From positions 151,668 through 215,667 of the forward strand of contig NZ_LMEW01000003.1 of the NCBI RefSeq assembly GCF_001426525.1: a stretch of 64,000 nucleotides of DNA, read 5' to 3'. Source of the DNA: Massilia sp. Root133. Lineage in GTDB: Bacteria; Pseudomonadota; Gammaproteobacteria; Burkholderiales; Burkholderiaceae_D. Within the stretch, counting starts at the first letter, position 1; each line of letters opens with the position of its first letter. The notes under the pieces were generated by a model. The model did not search any database, was not told where the DNA came from, and was given only the letters and a program-made list of their open reading frames with translations. This document shows, piece after piece, positions 61,584 to 64,000 of the stretch. The position numbers and the translations under genes were made by a program.

Positions 61584-64000
61584 TTACACGATGAAATCCC
61601 AGTCGGTGGCCGCACGCTGGTGGCCGATCATCTCGACGGATGCCACGAACTCCGTGGCAATATGCTCGAGGCTGACGCCATTGCGCATCGCTTCGGTCCA
61701 GAAGGCCAGGCCCGGCGCGTCGGGAGCGCGGTCGAACAAGGCCTGGTAGAGCATGCCGACATCGTGCTCGGCATTGCCGTTGAACGCGTCGTGGCTGGCC
61801 GCGTACTCGGGCGAACGGATGATGTCCAGCGCAATCCTGCCCCAGCTGACGCCCGCCTGGTGCGCGTCGGCCCAGAACTCGATGCCGTACATATCGGCCT
61901 GGCGCCCGAGCGCGGTCTGGTAGATGCTGGCCAGCGTATCCATGGCGCCGCTGTCCTCGACCTTGACGGTGGCATCGCTGAACTGCAGCTGCTCGACGTT
62001 GACGACCAGCGCCTTGGCCGCCGGCGCGGCCTTGCTGCTCACCACCAGGTAGCCGTTGTGGGTTTCCACGTCGAAGTCGGCACGGGCGCCGGCGAACGTC
62101 GCGGTGTCGCTGCCCGTGCCGCCGTGCAGGACCGTGGTGGCCGGCGTCGACGCGGCATTCGCGTGGGCCGCGCCGCTGGCGCTCGCCGCCCGCGCCGCCG
62201 GTACACCGAAGCCGAGCGTATCGTCGCCGCCGCCGCTGAACACCTGCGTGTCGCCGCTGGACGCCAGCGTGACGTGCTGGCTGGCCGCATCGCCGGTCAG
62301 TATCTGCGTGCCGCCCTGGACGACGATATTGGCTGCGCCGACGATCGCCGCAAAATTGACGTTCTGCAGCGCGATGGTGCTGCCGGGCGCCAGGCCGCCG
62401 GTCTGGATCACGAGTGCCACTTGCTGCTGGGCGCTGCTCGCGGCACTCAGGGTCAGGACACCGTCCAGCCCCCCCTGGCTGCTGACCGGCGCGATGGTCT
62501 GGACCAGCAGCGATTCGCTTCCCTGCAGTTGCGCCAGGTAGCTCTGGCCGTTGCCGCTCATGTGGACGAGGTCGCCGCCGGACGTGGTCGCCGCCTGGAT
62601 AGCGGCGATCAGGCCGGCGCCGCCGTTTGCCACCGTCGTATTGGCGCCGCCGCTGGCGGTCAGTCCGTAACCGATGCCCACGTGGGCCATCAGCAGATCG
62701 GTACCGCCGGCCAGCGGAATGTCCGCCGTGGCGGCCGCACCGGTCTGCTCGACGCGGCCTGCACTGACGATCGGGACCTGGACCTGGCTGCCGGACGCGC
62801 CGCCCGGCAGCGAGACCGGCACCGTCACCACGCGCACCCCATCCACCAGCGGCACCGGCGCTTCCTCGACCGTCAGGGCGAAACTGCCGCTCGCCGCGGA
62901 CACGTTGCCTGCGGCATCCGTATCGGTCACGCTCAGCGTGTGCCGGCCGAGGCCCAGCGCCTGGGCGGCGATGCTCCAGTGGCCGTGCGCGTCCGCATGG
63001 GTCGTGCCCACCACGGTCGTGCCGTCGTACAGGGTGACGAGGTCGTTCGCCGCCGCATTGCCCTCGAGGACCGGCACCGCGTACGTGACGCCGTCGCCGA
63101 CCGAGTCCGTATCGGATTGCGCCTGCAGCTGCGGGGCCGCGGGCGCCGCCGGTGCGGTCGTGTCGACCGTCAGCGTGAGGGCCGGGCTGGCGGCCGATTC
63201 GTTGCCGGCCGCGTCGACCTGCCTGACGGTCAGAACGTGCGTGCCATCGGCCAGCGGGGACGCCGGCATGATCCAGTTGCCGTCGGCATCGGCCCCCGTC
63301 GAGCCGAGCGCGGTGGTGCCGTCGGTGTCGTACAGCGTCACCCAGGCCCCGGCTTCGGCCGTGCCGCTGAACGTCGGCCTCGTGACCTTCGTGATGTGGT
63401 CGCCCGCGATGCCGCTGTCGCTCGCGGTGGACAGCACCGGGGCGGCCGGGGCCGACGGCGCGTGCGTGTCGATCACGACCGCCAGCGCGGCGCCTTGTGC
63501 CGAGACATTCCCTGCCACGTCGGTCTGCGTGATACGTAACTGGTGGGTGCCGTCGGCCAGCGTCGGGGTGGTGAGGCTCCACATGCCGCCGGCATTGGCG
63601 GTCGTGGTGCCCAGCACCGTCGCGCCGTCGTACAGGGTGACGAGCGCATGCCCTTCCGCCGTACCGTTGACGGTCGGCGTCGCGTCGGCGGTGATGCCGT
63701 CGGTGGACCAAGCGCCGGTGTCGCTGGCTGGTTGCAGCACCGGGACCCTCGGCGCATCCGGCGCCAGCGTGTCGAAGTGAAGCGACGGGGTCGTCCCCGC
63801 GCCGCCCGTGTTGCCCGCCGTGTCGGCATAGCTGCCGGCGCCGATCGTGATGCTGGCGGTGCCGCCGTCCGTGCTGGCGTCCGGCGTAAAGGTCGCCGTG
63901 CGCACCAGGCCCGAACCGCTGATGGCGGACAGCGTGCCGCCGCTGACGATGACGTCGCCCTGCGTGCCGTTCCAGGTGAAGCTCGCACCCGGATCTTCGC
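61584..64000 (-). CDS. Large repeat protein with Ig-like domains and DUF4214 C-terminus, partial
   Basis: The frame is open to the window edge, so the N-terminus is missing; at least 805 residues are present. At least three Ig-like repeats of about 100 residues each carry PTVNGTAEGHALVTLYDG, PTFSGTAEAGAWVTLYDT and PVLEGNAAANDLVTLYDG with ADGTHxLxVxQxDxAGN ends, as in large surface adhesins. The C-terminus has two DUF4214 units: SIYQTALGRQADMYGIEFWADAH and MLYQALFDRAPDAPGLAFWTEAM. Such proteins are often secreted by type I systems in this group. No transporter is in view, so export route and role are inferred. Confidence 0.88.
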   Translation of the reverse strand, partial: EDPGASFTWNGTQGDVIVSGGTLSAISGSGLVRTATFTPDASTDGGTASITIGAGSYADTAGNTGGAGTTPSLHFDTLAPDAPRVPVLQPASDTGAWSTDGITADATPTVNGTAEGHALVTLYDGATVLGTTTANAGGMWSLTTPTLADGTHQLRITQTDVAGNVSAQGAALAVVIDTHAPSAPAAPVLSTASDSGIAGDHITKVTRPTFSGTAEAGAWVTLYDTDGTTALGSTGADADGNWIMPASPLADGTHVLTVRQVDAAGNESAASPALTLTVDTTAPAAPAAPQLQAQSDTDSVGDGVTYAVPVLEGNAAANDLVTLYDGTTVVGTTHADAHGHWSIAAQALGLGRHTLSVTDTDAAGNVSAASGSFALTVEEAPVPLVDGVRVVTVPVSLPGGASGSQVQVPIVSAGRVEQTGAAATADIPLAGGTDLLMAHVGIGYGLTASGGANTTVANGGAGLIAAIQAATTSGGDLVHMSGNGQSYLAQLQGSESLLVQTIAPVSSQGGLDGVLTLSAASSAQQQVALVIQTGGLAPGSTIALQNVNFAAIVGAANIVVQGGTQILTGDAASQHVTLASSGDTQVFSGGGDDTLGFGVPAARAASASGAAHANAASTPATTVLHGGTGSDTATFAGARADFDVETHNGYLVVSSKAAPAAKALVVNVEQLQFSDATVKVEDSGAMDTLASIYQTALGRQADMYGIEFWADAHQAGVSWGRIALDIIRSPEYAASHDAFNGNAEHDVGMLYQALFDRAPDAPGLAFWTEAMRNGVSLEHIATEFVASVEMIGHQRAATDWDFIV

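Noticed and set aside
59258..61615. Long minus-strand frame (785 codons) opposite the second S9 peptidase
   Set aside because: Same reason: no recognisable motif, and the plus-strand gene has a complete catalytic triad.
61342..63711. Second minus-strand frame overlapping the Ig/DUF4214 gene
   Set aside because: Arg/Gly-rich shadow; the other frame has regular Ig repeats and a DUF4214 end.

Overview
The window comes from a high-GC betaproteobacterium, most likely an Oxalobacteraceae member close to Massilia/Telluria. The reasons are the strong GC bias, the gene neighbourhoods (purC-purE-purK-Sua5 beside fba-pyk-pgk; sucC-sucD beside recX-recA), a TfpO-type pilin system, a pqqABCDE cluster, and several secreted peptidases plus a DUF4214 protein. 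This assignment is inferred from gene content and was not searched. No rRNA, tRNA, CRISPR array, insertion sequence or prophage was seen.

Left part (1-12.6 kb): the end of an AraC-type regulator; thiL; a three-gene minus-strand signalling operon (YfiR-like periplasmic protein, CHASE8-like hybrid histidine kinase, REC-PAS-GGDEF-EAL-REC protein) that probably sets cyclic-di-GMP; pncC, a secreted phosphoesterase and a double M16 peptidase; and a zinc-efflux pair (SmtB-like ArsR repressor plus CDF transporter) with a convincing operator lying on the repressor's start codon.

Middle (12.6-36.9 kb): mostly housekeeping. It holds cysK, an FKBP isomerase, tcdA, an in-frame hemerythrin-PdxH fusion, cfa, msrA, a flavin reductase, glutaryl-CoA dehydrogenase, OmpW, two exported lipolytic enzymes, the purine/Sua5 operon, the pgk-pyk-fba cluster, azlCD, a YheT-type hydrolase and an M48 peptidase with TPR-like tail.

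36.9-44.7 kb: moaC, then a small accessory island of Hcp, a murein-endopeptidase-like gene broken by a frameshift, and an exported small protein. I read this as an orphan type VI effector/immunity module. It is followed by a glyoxalase-fold gene and pqqABCDE, which has a sigma-54-type promoter, then a chemotaxis receptor.

Right part (44.8-64 kb): an S9 peptidase, a YcgR-like PilZ protein, a type IV pilin with a sigma-54 promoter and PilR-like repeats plus its probable O-glycosyltransferase, sucCD, a DUF2889 gene, recX-recA, a four-gene overlapping run (response regulator, kinase, DUF4212 protein, sodium/solute symporter), a second S9 peptidase, and a large Ig-repeat/DUF4214 protein running off the end.

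Two intergenic repeat families occur, each in two copies: a 106-107 bp folded element (one stem shows a compensatory base change between copies) and paired REP-like palindromes. The most notable items are the Hcp/effector/immunity island with its frameshift, the hemerythrin-PdxH fusion, the two sigma-54 promoters (pqqA and pilA), the zinc operator and the structured repeats.
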